Positions 18,676 to 27,516 of a stretch of 64,000 nt of DNA are shown one piece after another. Made by a program: the position numbers and the translations under genes. The DNA lies in contig JAGPVD010000071.1 in the NCBI GenBank assembly GCA_018067145.1, positions 1 to 64,000 of the forward strand, read 5' to 3'. The notes below the pieces were generated by a model, which saw only the letters and a program-made list of their open reading frames with translations, made no database searches and was not told the origin of the DNA. Source of the DNA: Methyloceanibacter sp. (lineage in GTDB: Bacteria > Pseudomonadota > Alphaproteobacteria > Rhizobiales > Methyloligellaceae). The stretch's first letter is position 1. Each line of letters opens with the position of its first letter.

Positions 18676-20121
18676 TCAACTTTTTTCCGTGGACGACTCA
18701 ACGGCCGCCCCGTTGGTGAGCGCGTCCCCCTCCATGGGCAAAGAGAGGACGACACGGAGGCCCGGTTCGTTATCCTCGAGCCTCAGTTTCCCACCATGCA
18801 ACCTTGCCACCGCCGCGACAAGGCTCAAGCCAAGCCCACTGCCAGGCTCCGACCGGCTCTCCTCAAGCCGCACGAAGCGGCTGAGGACGCGAACGCGTTC
18901 GGTGTCAGGCACACCAGGGCCCCGGTCAGAGACCACGATCCGCGCCACTCCGCCGCGCGCATCGGCCTGCACGTCCACTTCCGGCGCGTAACCATTGCCT
19001 GCCCCGGCACTTGGCGCTCCGTATTTGAGCGCGTTGTCGATGAGATTGGCGAGAGCCTGACCAAGCAGCTGGCGATCACCGTGAATGATGATTGGATCAG
19101 CGGCTTGCGCCTTTAAGGCGATACCGCGCTCCTCGGCCACGGGCTCGTAGAGCTCGGCCACGTCCTGCACCAAGGCAGCCATATCGAGCGTATCGCGGTT
19201 TTCGCCACCGGCGCCCGCCTCGAGCCGCGCAATGGAGAGCAACGCGTTGAACGTCTTGATCAGGCCATCGGCCTCCTCGATGGTCCGCTCCAGCACGTCG
19301 CGATAGGCGGTCTCGTCCTGGGGCTCACGCAACGCCTCTTCGACCCGGTTCCGCAAGCGGTTCAGCGGCGTCTTCAGGTCATGGGCGATATTGTCGGAAA
19401 CTTCCCGCAAGCCCGCCATGAGTTGCTCGATCCGCGCCAGCATGAGGTTGACGCTTTGCGACAAGCGGTCGAGCTCGTCGCCCGAGCCACTGACGGGCAG
19501 CCTACCTGCGAGATCCCCCGCCATGATGGTGCGTGTGGTGGCGGCAAGCCCGTCGATCCGCGTCAGCAATTTGCGGCTGACCCAATACCCGCCGCCAATT
19601 CCGACAAGCGCCATCGCGCCGAGGCCCCACAACATCGTGTTGAGGATCAACCGCGACAGTTCGCGGCGATCCTCGATGTCGCGGCCAACGATCAGGCGAT
19701 AGCCGCCGGGCAAGCGAAACACGTTGGCAAAGGCAAGCCGCCGCTCGACACCACCCGACGCAGGCCGGCTATAGACAAACTCTACCGGGCCCACGCTATC
19801 CCAGAGCTGCGGCGACACAGCGCTGAGATTTCCCGCGAGCTGCTTGCCGTCTTTGTCCGCAACGAGATAGAGGCTGTTGCCCGGCGTTTCGCTGCGCTCG
19901 GCGACGATGCGGACGAGCTGATCGAGGCCTCCGGCTCTATATTGCTCGGCGAGGCCTGTGAGCTCCGCTTCGATGGTCTGGTTGAGCTGCCGCGACAGCA
20001 AAACCGTGGTGTTCCAGTAGATGAAGAAGATGGCCACGGCGGCGGCCGCGCTGAACAGCGCCAGATAGCTCAGCGACAGGCGGAAAGTCGTGGTCCGGAA
20101 AAGTTTAGTGAACGCTGTCAC
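18676..20121 (-). CDS. sensor histidine kinase paired with the response regulator upstream
   Basis: A classical two-membrane-segment sensor (segments about 15-37 and 160-182 from the GTG at 20121), HAMP linker (MAGDLAGRLPVSGSGDELD), HisKA motif SDNIAHDLKTPLNRLRNRV and HATPase motifs LANLIDNALKYG, DRGPGVPDTER and GSGLGLSLV. The periplasmic loop is about 120 residues. The frame opens further upstream at a TTG (20169), which would overlap the regulator gene by 65 bases; the GTG at 20121 overlaps by 17 and puts the first helix at a normal distance. Its place between the degP/regulator genes and glnE suggests envelope-stress sensing (inference). Confidence 0.9.
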   Translation of the reverse strand: MTAFTKLFRTTTFRLSLSYLALFSAAAAVAIFFIYWNTTVLLSRQLNQTIEAELTGLAEQYRAGGLDQLVRIVAERSETPGNSLYLVADKDGKQLAGNLSAVSPQLWDSVGPVEFVYSRPASGGVERRLAFANVFRLPGGYRLIVGRDIEDRRELSRLILNTMLWGLGAMALVGIGGGYWVSRKLLTRIDGLAATTRTIMAGDLAGRLPVSGSGDELDRLSQSVNLMLARIEQLMAGLREVSDNIAHDLKTPLNRLRNRVEEALREPQDETAYRDVLERTIEEADGLIKTFNALLSIARLEAGAGGENRDTLDMAALVQDVAELYEPVAEERGIALKAQAADPIIIHGDRQLLGQALANLIDNALKYGAPSAGAGNGYAPEVDVQADARGGVARIVVSDRGPGVPDTERVRVLSRFVRLEESRSEPGSGLGLSLVAAVARLHGGKLRLEDNEPGLRVVLSLPMEGDALTNGAAVESSTEKS

Positions 20122-20785
20122 GGATTGTGTAACCGGCGCCACGGACCGTGTGCAAAAGCGGTTCGTCAAAGCTCTTGTCGATCTTGGACCTGAGCCGCGA
20201 AATATGCACGTCGATCACGTTGGTCTGTGGGTCGAAGTGATAGTCCCACACTTTCTCAAGGAGCATCGTCCGCGTCACCACTTGCCCTGCATGCTTCATC
20301 AGATATTCGAGCAACCGAAACTCGCGAGGCTGCAATATAATGGCTTCACCGGCGCGCGTCACCTTATGGGACAGCCGGTCGAGCACCAGGTCGCCCACGA
20401 CGAAGCGCGTTGAGCCTTCCTCGGGCGACGTCCGCCGGGCAAGAGCCTCGATGCGGGCCAGCAACTCGCTAAACGCATAGGGTTTGGTGAGATAGTCGTC
20501 GCCGCCGGCGCGCAGGCCCTTAACGCGGTCATCGACTTCGCCAAGCGCGCTCAAGATAAGCGTGGGCGTGTGGATTTCTTCGTCACGCAGCGTCTTGATA
20601 ACGTCTAGCCCATCGCATTTCGGCAACATGCGGTCGACGATGAGAATGTCGTAAGCATTTGCTCTGGCGAGATCGAGCCCGGTCAGACCATCTGCCGCAT
20701 ATTCGGCGACATGTCCTGACTCTTTGAGAGCCCGCTTGAGGAAGGCAGCGGTTTCTTGATCATCTTCGATCACCAGAACACGCAT
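20105..20785 (-). CDS. OmpR-family response regulator
   Basis: 226 residues: receiver domain with acidic pocket EDD (8-9), phosphoacceptor Asp51 in LIVDRMLPKCDG and Lys in YLTKPYAFSEL, then an OmpR-type winged helix (VTRAGEAIILQPREFRLLEYL ... VIDVHISRLRSKID). The start at 20785 is fixed by GGGAGG at 20795-20800; the frame extends seven codons further without support. Encoded between degP and its cognate kinase, it is the likely activator of degP, by analogy with CpxR-degP in enterobacteria. A candidate binding site lies in front of degP at 22584-22600. Confidence 0.93.
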   Translation of the reverse strand: MRVLVIEDDQETAAFLKRALKESGHVAEYAADGLTGLDLARANAYDILIVDRMLPKCDGLDVIKTLRDEEIHTPTLILSALGEVDDRVKGLRAGGDDYLTKPYAFSELLARIEALARRTSPEEGSTRFVVGDLVLDRLSHKVTRAGEAIILQPREFRLLEYLMKHAGQVVTRTMLLEKVWDYHFDPQTNVIDVHISRLRSKIDKSFDEPLLHTVRGAGYTIRDSVH

Positions 20786-20838
20786 ATCGACGGGCCTCCC
20801 TGACAATGCTGTCTCAAACTAAGGTGGAGAAAAGGGGC

Positions 20839-20870
20839 GGGCGGCGCGGCGGGGGGAAACCACGCCGCCC
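20839..20870 (-). terminator. GC-rich hairpin between degP and the regulator gene
   Basis: GGGCGGCG pairs with CGCCGCCC, extended by two more pairs past one mismatch. On the minus strand it follows the degP stop by 23 bases and is followed by GCCCGCCCCTTTTC. It could partly terminate degP transcripts and lower read-through into the regulator gene. Confidence 0.5.
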
Positions 20871-20893
20871 ATTCCGGCGTAAGAAGGCTGAAC

Positions 20894-22471
20894 TCAAGCC
20901 TTCTTCAGTGTTAGCGCCACGAAGCGCGTCTGTTCGCCGGACTTCACTTGCATCAGCACCTTGACGGTTTCCTTGTCCGCCTTAGCGCCGGCCATGGCCT
21001 TCTTGATGCCGGTCGCGACATCGTCCGGCTCGGACACGGTGACGCCCGCGACCTGGAGGATGACATCGCCGGGCTTCAAGCCCTTGTCGGCGGCATCGCT
21101 AGAGGAATCGACCTCGGTGATAACAACACCCTCGTCGCCCGCGCCCGGAAAGTTCGTCGCCGGGGCAAGGGACAGGCCGAGCTTCTTCATCTGCTGGCCG
21201 GCATCGGCAGGCTTCTGATCCCTGAGCGAAGCGAGCTTCTTGGCGGTCGGGAAGGCGCCCAGCTTCATATCGACCATCCGCTTGTCGCCGTAGCGAACGA
21301 TAGCCAACTCGACCTTGGAGTCGGGGTCCAGCTCGGCAATCTTGCGGGCGAGGTCACGAGAGTCTTTCACGTCCTGACCGTTCACTTCGACGATCACGTC
21401 TCCAGCCTTAATGTCTTCTTTCGCGGCAGGACCATCCTCGGTCACCTTGGTGATCATGGCGCCCATCGGCTCGGAAAGACCGATCGAGTCGGCGATATCG
21501 TCATTCACATTCTGGATAACTACACCAAGCCAGCCGCGATCGACGCTGCCGTCGCTCTTAAGCTCGGTCACAACCTGCTTGACCAGGGCCGCCGGCACGG
21601 CGAACGCGATGCCGACATTGCCGCCGGAGGGCGAGAAAATTGCGGTGTTGACGCCAATGACGTTGCCGTCGAGGTCGAAGCTCGGGCCGCCGGAATTGCC
21701 GCGGTTCACCGCCGCGTCGATCTGGAGGTAGTCATAGGGGCCGGAGCCGATGTCGCGATTATGCGCCGAGATGATACCGGCCGTCACCGTGCCACCGAGG
21801 CCAAACGGGTTGCCAACCGCCAACACCCAGTCGCCGACGCGCGGCCTCTTGCTTGAGAACTCCACGAAGGGGAACTTCGTCTTTGTGTCGTTTACCTGAA
21901 GCAGCGCCAAGTCGGTGCGCGGATCGGTACCGACGAGCTTGGCCGAATATTTCTCGCCATCCTCCATCGTCACGGTGATGTCGTCAGCGTCCTCAACCAC
22001 GTGGTTGTTGGTCACCACCAAGCCGTCCTCGGACACGAAGAAGCCGGAGCCCTGCGCAAGGCTCGGGTTGGGCTTCGACGGGCCCTGGGGCATGCCCTTG
22101 CGGAATTGCTTGAAGAAGTCGTAGAGCGGATTGTCCTCAGGCACATTTGGCATGCCCGGGATCTGCATGCCCTCATTCTGGGCGACCTTCATCTCACTCT
22201 TGACATGGATGCTCACAACGGCGGGGCTCACCTTGGCCACAAGGTCGGCAAAGGTCAGCGGTGCATGGCCGAAAGGCATCTCAATGGTCTGTGCCGCTTC
22301 TGCCTTCTCAGCCGGTTCGGCCATGGCGAAGGGCACGCCGTTTCCGAGCGTCAGTCCCAATGCGCCCGTGGCGATCAGGGCGGCAACGGCGAGGAGCGCG
22401 GGCTTGCGGGTTAGCTTCCGCAACCGCGGGCTCTCATTCGCAGTAGGACTCTTGTCAGTTGTCATTGTCAT
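20894..22471 (-). CDS. degP: periplasmic Do-family serine protease/chaperone
   Basis: A 525-residue HtrA protein that degrades or holds misfolded periplasmic proteins. Signal anchor about residues 25-50 ending in AMAEPAE; trypsin-like domain with catalytic His157 (VVTNNHVVED), Asp187 (DPRTDLALLQV) and Ser260 (NRGNSGGPSF); PDZ1 about 300-395 and PDZ2 about 425-515. AGGAG stands just upstream of tandem ATGs at 22471 and 22465; either can be the start. The regulator/kinase pair downstream probably controls it, and ccmH lies upstream across a 190-base gap. This gene order is conserved in rhizobia as far as I recall. Confidence 0.95.
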   Translation of the reverse strand: MTMTTDKSPTANESPRLRKLTRKPALLAVAALIATGALGLTLGNGVPFAMAEPAEKAEAAQTIEMPFGHAPLTFADLVAKVSPAVVSIHVKSEMKVAQNEGMQIPGMPNVPEDNPLYDFFKQFRKGMPQGPSKPNPSLAQGSGFFVSEDGLVVTNNHVVEDADDITVTMEDGEKYSAKLVGTDPRTDLALLQVNDTKTKFPFVEFSSKRPRVGDWVLAVGNPFGLGGTVTAGIISAHNRDIGSGPYDYLQIDAAVNRGNSGGPSFDLDGNVIGVNTAIFSPSGGNVGIAFAVPAALVKQVVTELKSDGSVDRGWLGVVIQNVNDDIADSIGLSEPMGAMITKVTEDGPAAKEDIKAGDVIVEVNGQDVKDSRDLARKIAELDPDSKVELAIVRYGDKRMVDMKLGAFPTAKKLASLRDQKPADAGQQMKKLGLSLAPATNFPGAGDEGVVITEVDSSSDAADKGLKPGDVILQVAGVTVSEPDDVATGIKKAMAGAKADKETVKVLMQVKSGEQTRFVALTLKKA

Positions 22472-22583
22472 CTCTCTCCTGAGAAGGAAAAAATCCCGTT
22501 GATATTGTCTGGCCTCGTTACGAAGGGGCAGACATCCATGATCAACATATAGTCCTTCGCCGATTACCTCGGCGTTTCGGGGG

Positions 22584-22600
22584 GATTAAATTTCTGTAAG
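22584..22600 (-). promoter_or_regulatory. candidate response-regulator box upstream of degP
   Basis: The minus strand reads CTTACAGAAATTTAATC, a near-palindrome (TTACA-N4-TTTAA, one change from TTACA/TGTAA) about 113 bases before the degP start. Its form resembles boxes of CopR/CusR- or CpxR-like OmpR-family regulators. The regulator encoded just downstream of degP is the natural candidate to bind it. Pattern recognised by eye only. Confidence 0.4.
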
Positions 22601-22661
22601 GTTCGCGGCCGCCAACGGCACGGAAATCAAAGGGTTTTACAGACCCTCGGGGCGGGCGCGC

Positions 22662-23147
22662 TCAACCTTCGCCGATGAGGCGCTTGAGGCGGCGCTTCTC
22701 ATTGGCGGTCAAGGGCTTAGGCCCCTCTGTGGCCAAATTCCGCCGTCTATGAGCGAAAATGATCGCGGCGGCAGCCGCCAATAGGACGACCGGCGTCGCG
22801 AGCCATAGCAGCCAAGTGTGTGGCGTGAACCGTGGCTTGAGCAGCACGAACTCCCCATAGCGAGCGACGACGAAATCAAGGATTTCGTCATCGCTGTCGC
22901 CAGCCGTCAGCCGCTCGCGGACGAGCACCCGCAAGTCCTTGGCCAAGGGTGCATCCGAATCGTCGATCGATTGATTCTGGCAAACAAGGCAGCGCAAGCC
23001 CTCCGACAACGCGCGCGCCCTCGCCTCAAGAACGGGGTCTTGCAGCACTTCGCCGGGCTGAACCGCATGGCTTGGACTGACGGCTGCCAAGCCCATCGCC
23101 AATGTTAGAGCCAAGATTTCGAGAAGCCGGCGGGCGGACATCGTCAC
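22662..23147 (-). CDS. ccmH: cytochrome c maturation protein CcmH/CycL
   Basis: A 161-residue membrane-anchored thiol protein that reduces apocytochrome CxxCH cysteines and presents them to the CcmF/CcmI heme ligation complex. It has an N-terminal signal peptide ending near SHA, the redox motif LRCLVCQNQSIDDSD, and a C-terminal helix (LLWLATPVVLLAAAAAIIFA) followed by a basic tail, as in CycL. The ATG overlaps the ccmF stop by four bases, showing tight translational coupling. Confidence 0.95.
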   Translation of the reverse strand: MTMSARRLLEILALTLAMGLAAVSPSHAVQPGEVLQDPVLEARARALSEGLRCLVCQNQSIDDSDAPLAKDLRVLVRERLTAGDSDDEILDFVVARYGEFVLLKPRFTPHTWLLWLATPVVLLAAAAAIIFAHRRRNLATEGPKPLTANEKRRLKRLIGEG

Positions 23148-25129
23148 TTCCCCCCCGTGGCCATGGCAGCCTTCGTCCGCGCCCGCTTCGGCGCGCCGAC
23201 TCTCAGGCGGCGATCCGACAACGACACCGCGCCACCAAAGAACATGACCAGCGCCCCGATCCAGATCAGGCGCACAAGCGGGTTAAAATAGACTCTGACG
23301 CTGAAGGCGCCGTCCTTCAGTTGATCGCCGAGCACCACGTAGAGGTCGCCCCGCCAGCCATTGTGGATGCCGGACTCCGTCGTGGTGCTACGCTCCACGG
23401 TGAATTCACGCTTCGACGGGTGAAGCACGGTGAATTGGCTGCCGCCACGTGAAATGACAAACGTCCCAACACGCTCCCTGTAGTTCGGACCAATACGCGG
23501 CGCGACACCTTTGAACGTGAGCTGATAGCCGGCGATGTCCACAGACCCGCCCGGCGCCAAAGCGACGATGCGCTCCTCACGCCAAGCCGAGGTGGCGACA
23601 AGGCCGATGACCATGACGCCAACGCCAGCATGCGCCAGCGCCCCGCCATAAGCCGCGCGCGGCAGGTTCCGCAAACGCCGCCAGACCTCTTCGCCTGAGG
23701 CGTCGAACATTTTGACCCGATAGGCGATCTCGGTCGCGGCCCCAACGATGAGCCAGACGCCGATCCCGATACCGAGCGGTGCGAGCCACGGACCGTTTTG
23801 ATGGAGCGCGAGCACGACGATAATCACTGCAAGGCTGACAACCGCCGCCGCCGTCAAGCGCTGCGCCGCCGCCAAGAGATCGCCGCGTTTCCAGGCGAGC
23901 AACGGCCCGAACGGCATGGCAATGAGTAGCGGCACGATGAGCGGCACGAAGGTAAGATTGAAGAACGGCGCTCCCACCGAAATTTTGTCGCCAGTCAGCG
24001 CTTCGAGCGCCAGCGGATAGAGCGTGCCGACGAGCACCGCAGCGCAGGCCACTGTCAGCAAAAGATTGTTGAGGACGAGACTGCCCTCGCGGCTGATGGG
24101 CGCGAACAACCCGCCTTGTGTCAGGAGTGGCGCGCGCCAGGCAAACAGTACCAGCGCCCCGCCGATAAACACACCCATGATGGCGAGGATGAACACGCCA
24201 CGTTCGGGATCGACGGCAAACGCATGCACAGACGTCAACACGCCCGAGCGCACAAGGAACGTCCCCATCAGGCTCAGGGAGAAGGTGATGATGGCGAGCA
24301 GGATGGTCCAGACTTTGAGCGCGTCGCGTTTCTCCATCACCAGCGCCGAATGGAGCAACGCCGTGCCCGCGAGCCACGGCATGAAGGAGGCGTTCTCCAC
24401 CGGATCCCAGAACCAGAACCCGCCCCAACCAAGCTCGTAATAAGCCCACCACGAACCCATGGCGATGCCGAGCGTGAGGCACATCCACGCGGCGAGTGTC
24501 CATGGCCGCACCCAGCGCGCCCAGGCAGCGTCGATGCGCCCATCGATCAGGGCGGCAACGGCGAAGGAGAAGGCCATGGAGAATCCGACATAGCCCACAT
24601 AGAGAAACGGCGGATGGAAGGCGAGCGCCGGGTCCTGCAACACCGGGTTGAGCCCCTCCCCGTCGAACGGCGCCGGGTCGATACGCATAAAGGGATTTGA
24701 GGTGATGATGATGAACAACAGAAAGGCGACGGCGATCGAGCCCTGCACCGCAAGCACATTGGCCTGGAGCTGACGCGGCAGGTTCTTACCAAAAGTGGAA
24801 ACCGCCGCGCCGAACAACGCGAGGATCAGCACCCACAAAAGCATGGAGCCTTCGTGGTTCCCCCACACGCCGGAGATCTTGTAGAGCATCGGCTTCGCGG
24901 AGTGGGAATTCTGCCAGACATTTGCGACCGAGAAGTCCGAGGTCACGTAAGCCGTCATCAGCGCCAAAAAGGCAAAGCCGATGAGTATGAACTCCGCTTG
25001 CGCGGCGGGAACGGCGACGGCCGTCAGCTGCGGATCGCGCAAGCGCGTGCCGATGAGCGGCAGCACCGTCTGCACGATGGCGACGCCCAATGCGAGGATC
25101 AGCGCGTAATGGCCGACTTCGGCAATCAT
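23144..25129 (-). CDS. ccmF: cytochrome c heme lyase subunit CcmF/CycK
   Basis: A 661-residue polytopic membrane protein that attaches heme from holo-CcmE to apocytochrome c. The hallmark WWD segment GWGGFWFWDPVENASFMPWL is intact and the histidine-containing loops around it (HEGSMLLWVL, HPPFLYVGYVG) match the family. More than a dozen hydrophobic stretches are visible. It lies 14 bases after ccmE and overlaps ccmH by four bases. Together with ccmI, ccmE and ccmH it forms the classical cycHJKL operon; ccmABCD are not in the window. Clients in this window include the diheme cytochrome at 7284-8168. Confidence 0.96.
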   Translation of the reverse strand: MIAEVGHYALILALGVAIVQTVLPLIGTRLRDPQLTAVAVPAAQAEFILIGFAFLALMTAYVTSDFSVANVWQNSHSAKPMLYKISGVWGNHEGSMLLWVLILALFGAAVSTFGKNLPRQLQANVLAVQGSIAVAFLLFIIITSNPFMRIDPAPFDGEGLNPVLQDPALAFHPPFLYVGYVGFSMAFSFAVAALIDGRIDAAWARWVRPWTLAAWMCLTLGIAMGSWWAYYELGWGGFWFWDPVENASFMPWLAGTALLHSALVMEKRDALKVWTILLAIITFSLSLMGTFLVRSGVLTSVHAFAVDPERGVFILAIMGVFIGGALVLFAWRAPLLTQGGLFAPISREGSLVLNNLLLTVACAAVLVGTLYPLALEALTGDKISVGAPFFNLTFVPLIVPLLIAMPFGPLLAWKRGDLLAAAQRLTAAAVVSLAVIIVVLALHQNGPWLAPLGIGIGVWLIVGAATEIAYRVKMFDASGEEVWRRLRNLPRAAYGGALAHAGVGVMVIGLVATSAWREERIVALAPGGSVDIAGYQLTFKGVAPRIGPNYRERVGTFVISRGGSQFTVLHPSKREFTVERSTTTESGIHNGWRGDLYVVLGDQLKDGAFSVRVYFNPLVRLIWIGALVMFFGGAVSLSDRRLRVGAPKRARTKAAMATGGK

Positions 25130-25143
25130 CCTTCTGCCCTACC

Positions 25144-25614
25144 CTAGTTCGTGGCCTGCGGGCTCGCGCCACCGGCCTCACTATCGCCCCGCCACATGCC
25201 CTTGGTCTTCAGCTTCGCGGCGACCTCCGGCGGCATATAATTCTCATCGTGTTTGGCGAGCACGCTGTCGGCATGAAACACACCGTCGGCCTGCACCGTC
25301 CCTTCGGCGATCACCCCCTGCCCCTCACGGAACAGGTCGGGCAGCATGCCGGTAAATGTCACCGGCAGCGTCTTCCCTCCGTCGGTGATAACGAAGCGGA
25401 TGGTCGTGCCCGCGGCCCGCTCCACGCTGCCCCTCTCGACGAGACCGCCAAGCCTAATGCGCTGAGTGGGTGCGAGCTGCATCTCGGCGATGTCGCTCGG
25501 ACTATAGAAGAAGACGATGGAATCCCGCATGGCGTAAAGCACGAGGCCCACCGCGAGCCCAAGCACTACGAGACATGTGCCGATCAGAACGCCTCTACGC
25601 TGCTTCCGTGTCAT
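25144..25614 (-). CDS. ccmE: periplasmic heme chaperone CcmE/CycJ
   Basis: A 156-residue membrane-anchored heme chaperone. The start MTRKQRRGV at 25614 overlaps the ccmI stop by four bases; the longer frame upstream is only read-through of ccmI sequence. After the helix at about residues 9-28 comes an OB-fold domain; the covalent heme-binding His122 sits in AKHDENYMP with the conserved Tyr126. It accepts heme from CcmABCD and hands it to CcmF. The C-terminal tail after the heme site is of ordinary length. Confidence 0.95.
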   Translation of the reverse strand: MTRKQRRGVLIGTCLVVLGLAVGLVLYAMRDSIVFFYSPSDIAEMQLAPTQRIRLGGLVERGSVERAAGTTIRFVITDGGKTLPVTFTGMLPDLFREGQGVIAEGTVQADGVFHADSVLAKHDENYMPPEVAAKLKTKGMWRGDSEAGGASPQATN

Positions 25615-26771
25615 GACTTCAATCCAAGCTCCGCGGCGAGCGCGTCGAGCTGTTCGATGGCTTGCGCGTTGCCGGCAAACTCGCTCTTGGCGCGGGCCAA
25701 CGCTTTTTGTGCATCGTCCTTGCGGTCGAGCACCGTATAGGCTCGGACCAGCCGGAGCCAACCGGGAAGATCGTCGCTGCCCTGCTCCAGCCGCGCCGCA
25801 AGCCTTTGCACCATGGACTCAACCAACGCCTGGCGGTCAACCGGACTCAAAGTCTGCGCGGCCTCGATATCGCTCGCGTTTGGACCTCGCAGGCCTTCCG
25901 GCGACACCATATCAGTCCCGTCTTGTTGGGGCTGACCTGAAAGATGCGCCTCAGCATTGGCAATGCGCGTCTGCACCATCGCGCGCCAAGCCTCATCGGC
26001 CCCGTCCTTTTTGAGCAACCCGCGCCAATCCTTGACAGCGGCCGCGTATTCGCCGTCCTGCTCTTTAGCAATGGCAATCAGAACGCGCGGCTCGACTAGC
26101 GTCGCATCGAGCGACAGCGCCCGTTCGAGCATGGTCCTCGCCTGCTCGGTCACCACGCCGTCTTTCTCAAGCACAAGCGCCTGACCGTAGCCCGAGAGTC
26201 GTTTCGCCGAGGCGCCGAGAAGCCGAATGGCTTGCGCGTACGCCTCCGCGGCGGCGCTAAAGCTGCGGACGCTCAAATAGACCGGCGCGATGGCGTCCCA
26301 GCCTTCGCCTTCCTCCGGATGTGCGCGAAGCCGCGCCTCGACCCTGGCGACTAGAACCGCAATATTCTCACCGTTGACGGGTTCTTGCAGGCGTGCGGCG
26401 AGCGGTTGATCGGGAAGACGTGGAGAGCCGTAAAGGAGATAGACGCCGAGCACAGCGAGCGGAAGCGCTAGAGCCACGCCAATCTGGGCCGCGCGGGCCG
26501 GCCGGCCGCCTTCCTGTGCACCGCCCGTTCCAGACTTCTTAGCGTCGGCGGCGAGCAACCGGCGCGCAACTTCGATACGCGCCGCTTCGGCCTCCGCTTC
26601 CGGAATAAGCCCACGGGCGCGATCGCTTTCGACCTCTTCAAGCTGGTCGCGATAGACAGCGGCGTTGAACGCCTCGCGCGCGGGCTCGTCTCCGCCGCCA
26701 CCCGCGAGCGGGCGCAACAGAAAGAAGAGGACGGTCGCCGTAAGGCCGGCGAGAATGACCCAAAGCAGCAC
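25611..26771 (-). CDS. ccmI: cytochrome c maturation protein CcmI/CycH
   Basis: 386 residues from a GTG start. Two N-terminal membrane segments (about 3-20 and 95-115) flank a cytoplasmic loop with REAFNAAVYRDQLEEVESDRARG, a strongly conserved CycH feature, and are followed by periplasmic TPR-like helices (for example RLLGASAKRLSGYGQALVLE). CcmI binds apocytochrome C-termini and delivers them to CcmF/CcmH. It is the first gene of the minus-strand run ccmI-ccmE-ccmF-ccmH. Confidence 0.93.
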   Translation of the reverse strand: MLLWVILAGLTATVLFFLLRPLAGGGGDEPAREAFNAAVYRDQLEEVESDRARGLIPEAEAEAARIEVARRLLAADAKKSGTGGAQEGGRPARAAQIGVALALPLAVLGVYLLYGSPRLPDQPLAARLQEPVNGENIAVLVARVEARLRAHPEEGEGWDAIAPVYLSVRSFSAAAEAYAQAIRLLGASAKRLSGYGQALVLEKDGVVTEQARTMLERALSLDATLVEPRVLIAIAKEQDGEYAAAVKDWRGLLKKDGADEAWRAMVQTRIANAEAHLSGQPQQDGTDMVSPEGLRGPNASDIEAAQTLSPVDRQALVESMVQRLAARLEQGSDDLPGWLRLVRAYTVLDRKDDAQKALARAKSEFAGNAQAIEQLDALAAELGLKS

Positions 26772-26910
26772 GAGGGGCCCTAACCTTCAAAAGACAAACG
26801 AGGGCTAGGCATAGGGAAAGGAGCTAGGCGGGGCAAGGTCCGGCCTCTTGCGGAAATTAAATCCCAGCAATGAAAGAGATGCTGGCTTCAGCCACGATCC
26901 AAGCGGAGCG

Positions 26911-27375
26911 CTAACCGACCGTCTTCCAGGTGCCGTCAGGCCCCCGGCAAGCAGTACCCCGAGCCGTTTGCGGCTCTCCGCTCACATAGATCGTGTGCGT
27001 ATAGGGGCGGCAGAAGGAATTGCCCTGCTGATAAGGCTTGCCTGGCACGATCTGGCCACGGTGCTGGTTCGCGGGGTTGTTCCAAGCGGTGGCAACGCCG
27101 GGATTGCCCGTTTCCAGGGCCCGGTATTGAGCGGCCGCCGCCAGCTCGCGGTCACGTTGATCCATATCCGCGCCGATCAGGTTGCCGAGAAGGCCGCCGG
27201 CCATTGCGCCGATCGCCACGCCACCGATGCGATTCTTCTCACCGCCGATGGCCGCACCTGCGGCGCCGCCGGCAACGGCGCCAACAATGGTGCCGGTACC
27301 CTGCTTATTCCCTGGCCCACAGGCCGCGAGAAAAAGCGGCACAAGAGCGATGGCGATGATCGGCGTAAGTCTCAT
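26911..27375 (-). CDS. glycine-zipper outer-membrane lipoprotein
   Basis: A 154-residue lipoprotein with signal peptide and lipobox LAAC (Cys about residue 19). A glycine zipper follows: GTIVGAVAGGAAGAAIGG and GAMAGGLLGNLIGADMD, the pattern of the rickettsial 17 kDa antigen family. The C-terminal half is a small domain with two cysteines (FCRPYTHTIYV ... GTACRGPDGTW), as in RT0821/Lpp0805-type surface proteins. It probably sits in the outer membrane as a structural lipoprotein. It is separate from its neighbours by more than 130 bases on each side. Confidence 0.88.
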   Translation of the reverse strand: MRLTPIIAIALVPLFLAACGPGNKQGTGTIVGAVAGGAAGAAIGGEKNRIGGVAIGAMAGGLLGNLIGADMDQRDRELAAAAQYRALETGNPGVATAWNNPANQHRGQIVPGKPYQQGNSFCRPYTHTIYVSGEPQTARGTACRGPDGTWKTVG

Positions 27376-27516
27376 TGTCTTCTTGTCTTCCCTTTCAACC
27401 TAGAGCGAAGAAATTGGCTCCGGCGATAGATAAAATTTGGCGTTGAACGTCTCAGATAGTGGTTAAGAATAACAAAACTGGCCAAATTAGGTTGCAGTGA
27501 GGCAAGCCGCCGGAAA

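Noticed and set aside
23577-24503. 308-codon open frame on the minus strand inside ccmF
   Set aside because: It is a shifted frame of ccmF, whose own frame carries the WWD motif; the shifted translation is Arg/His-rich low-complexity sequence.
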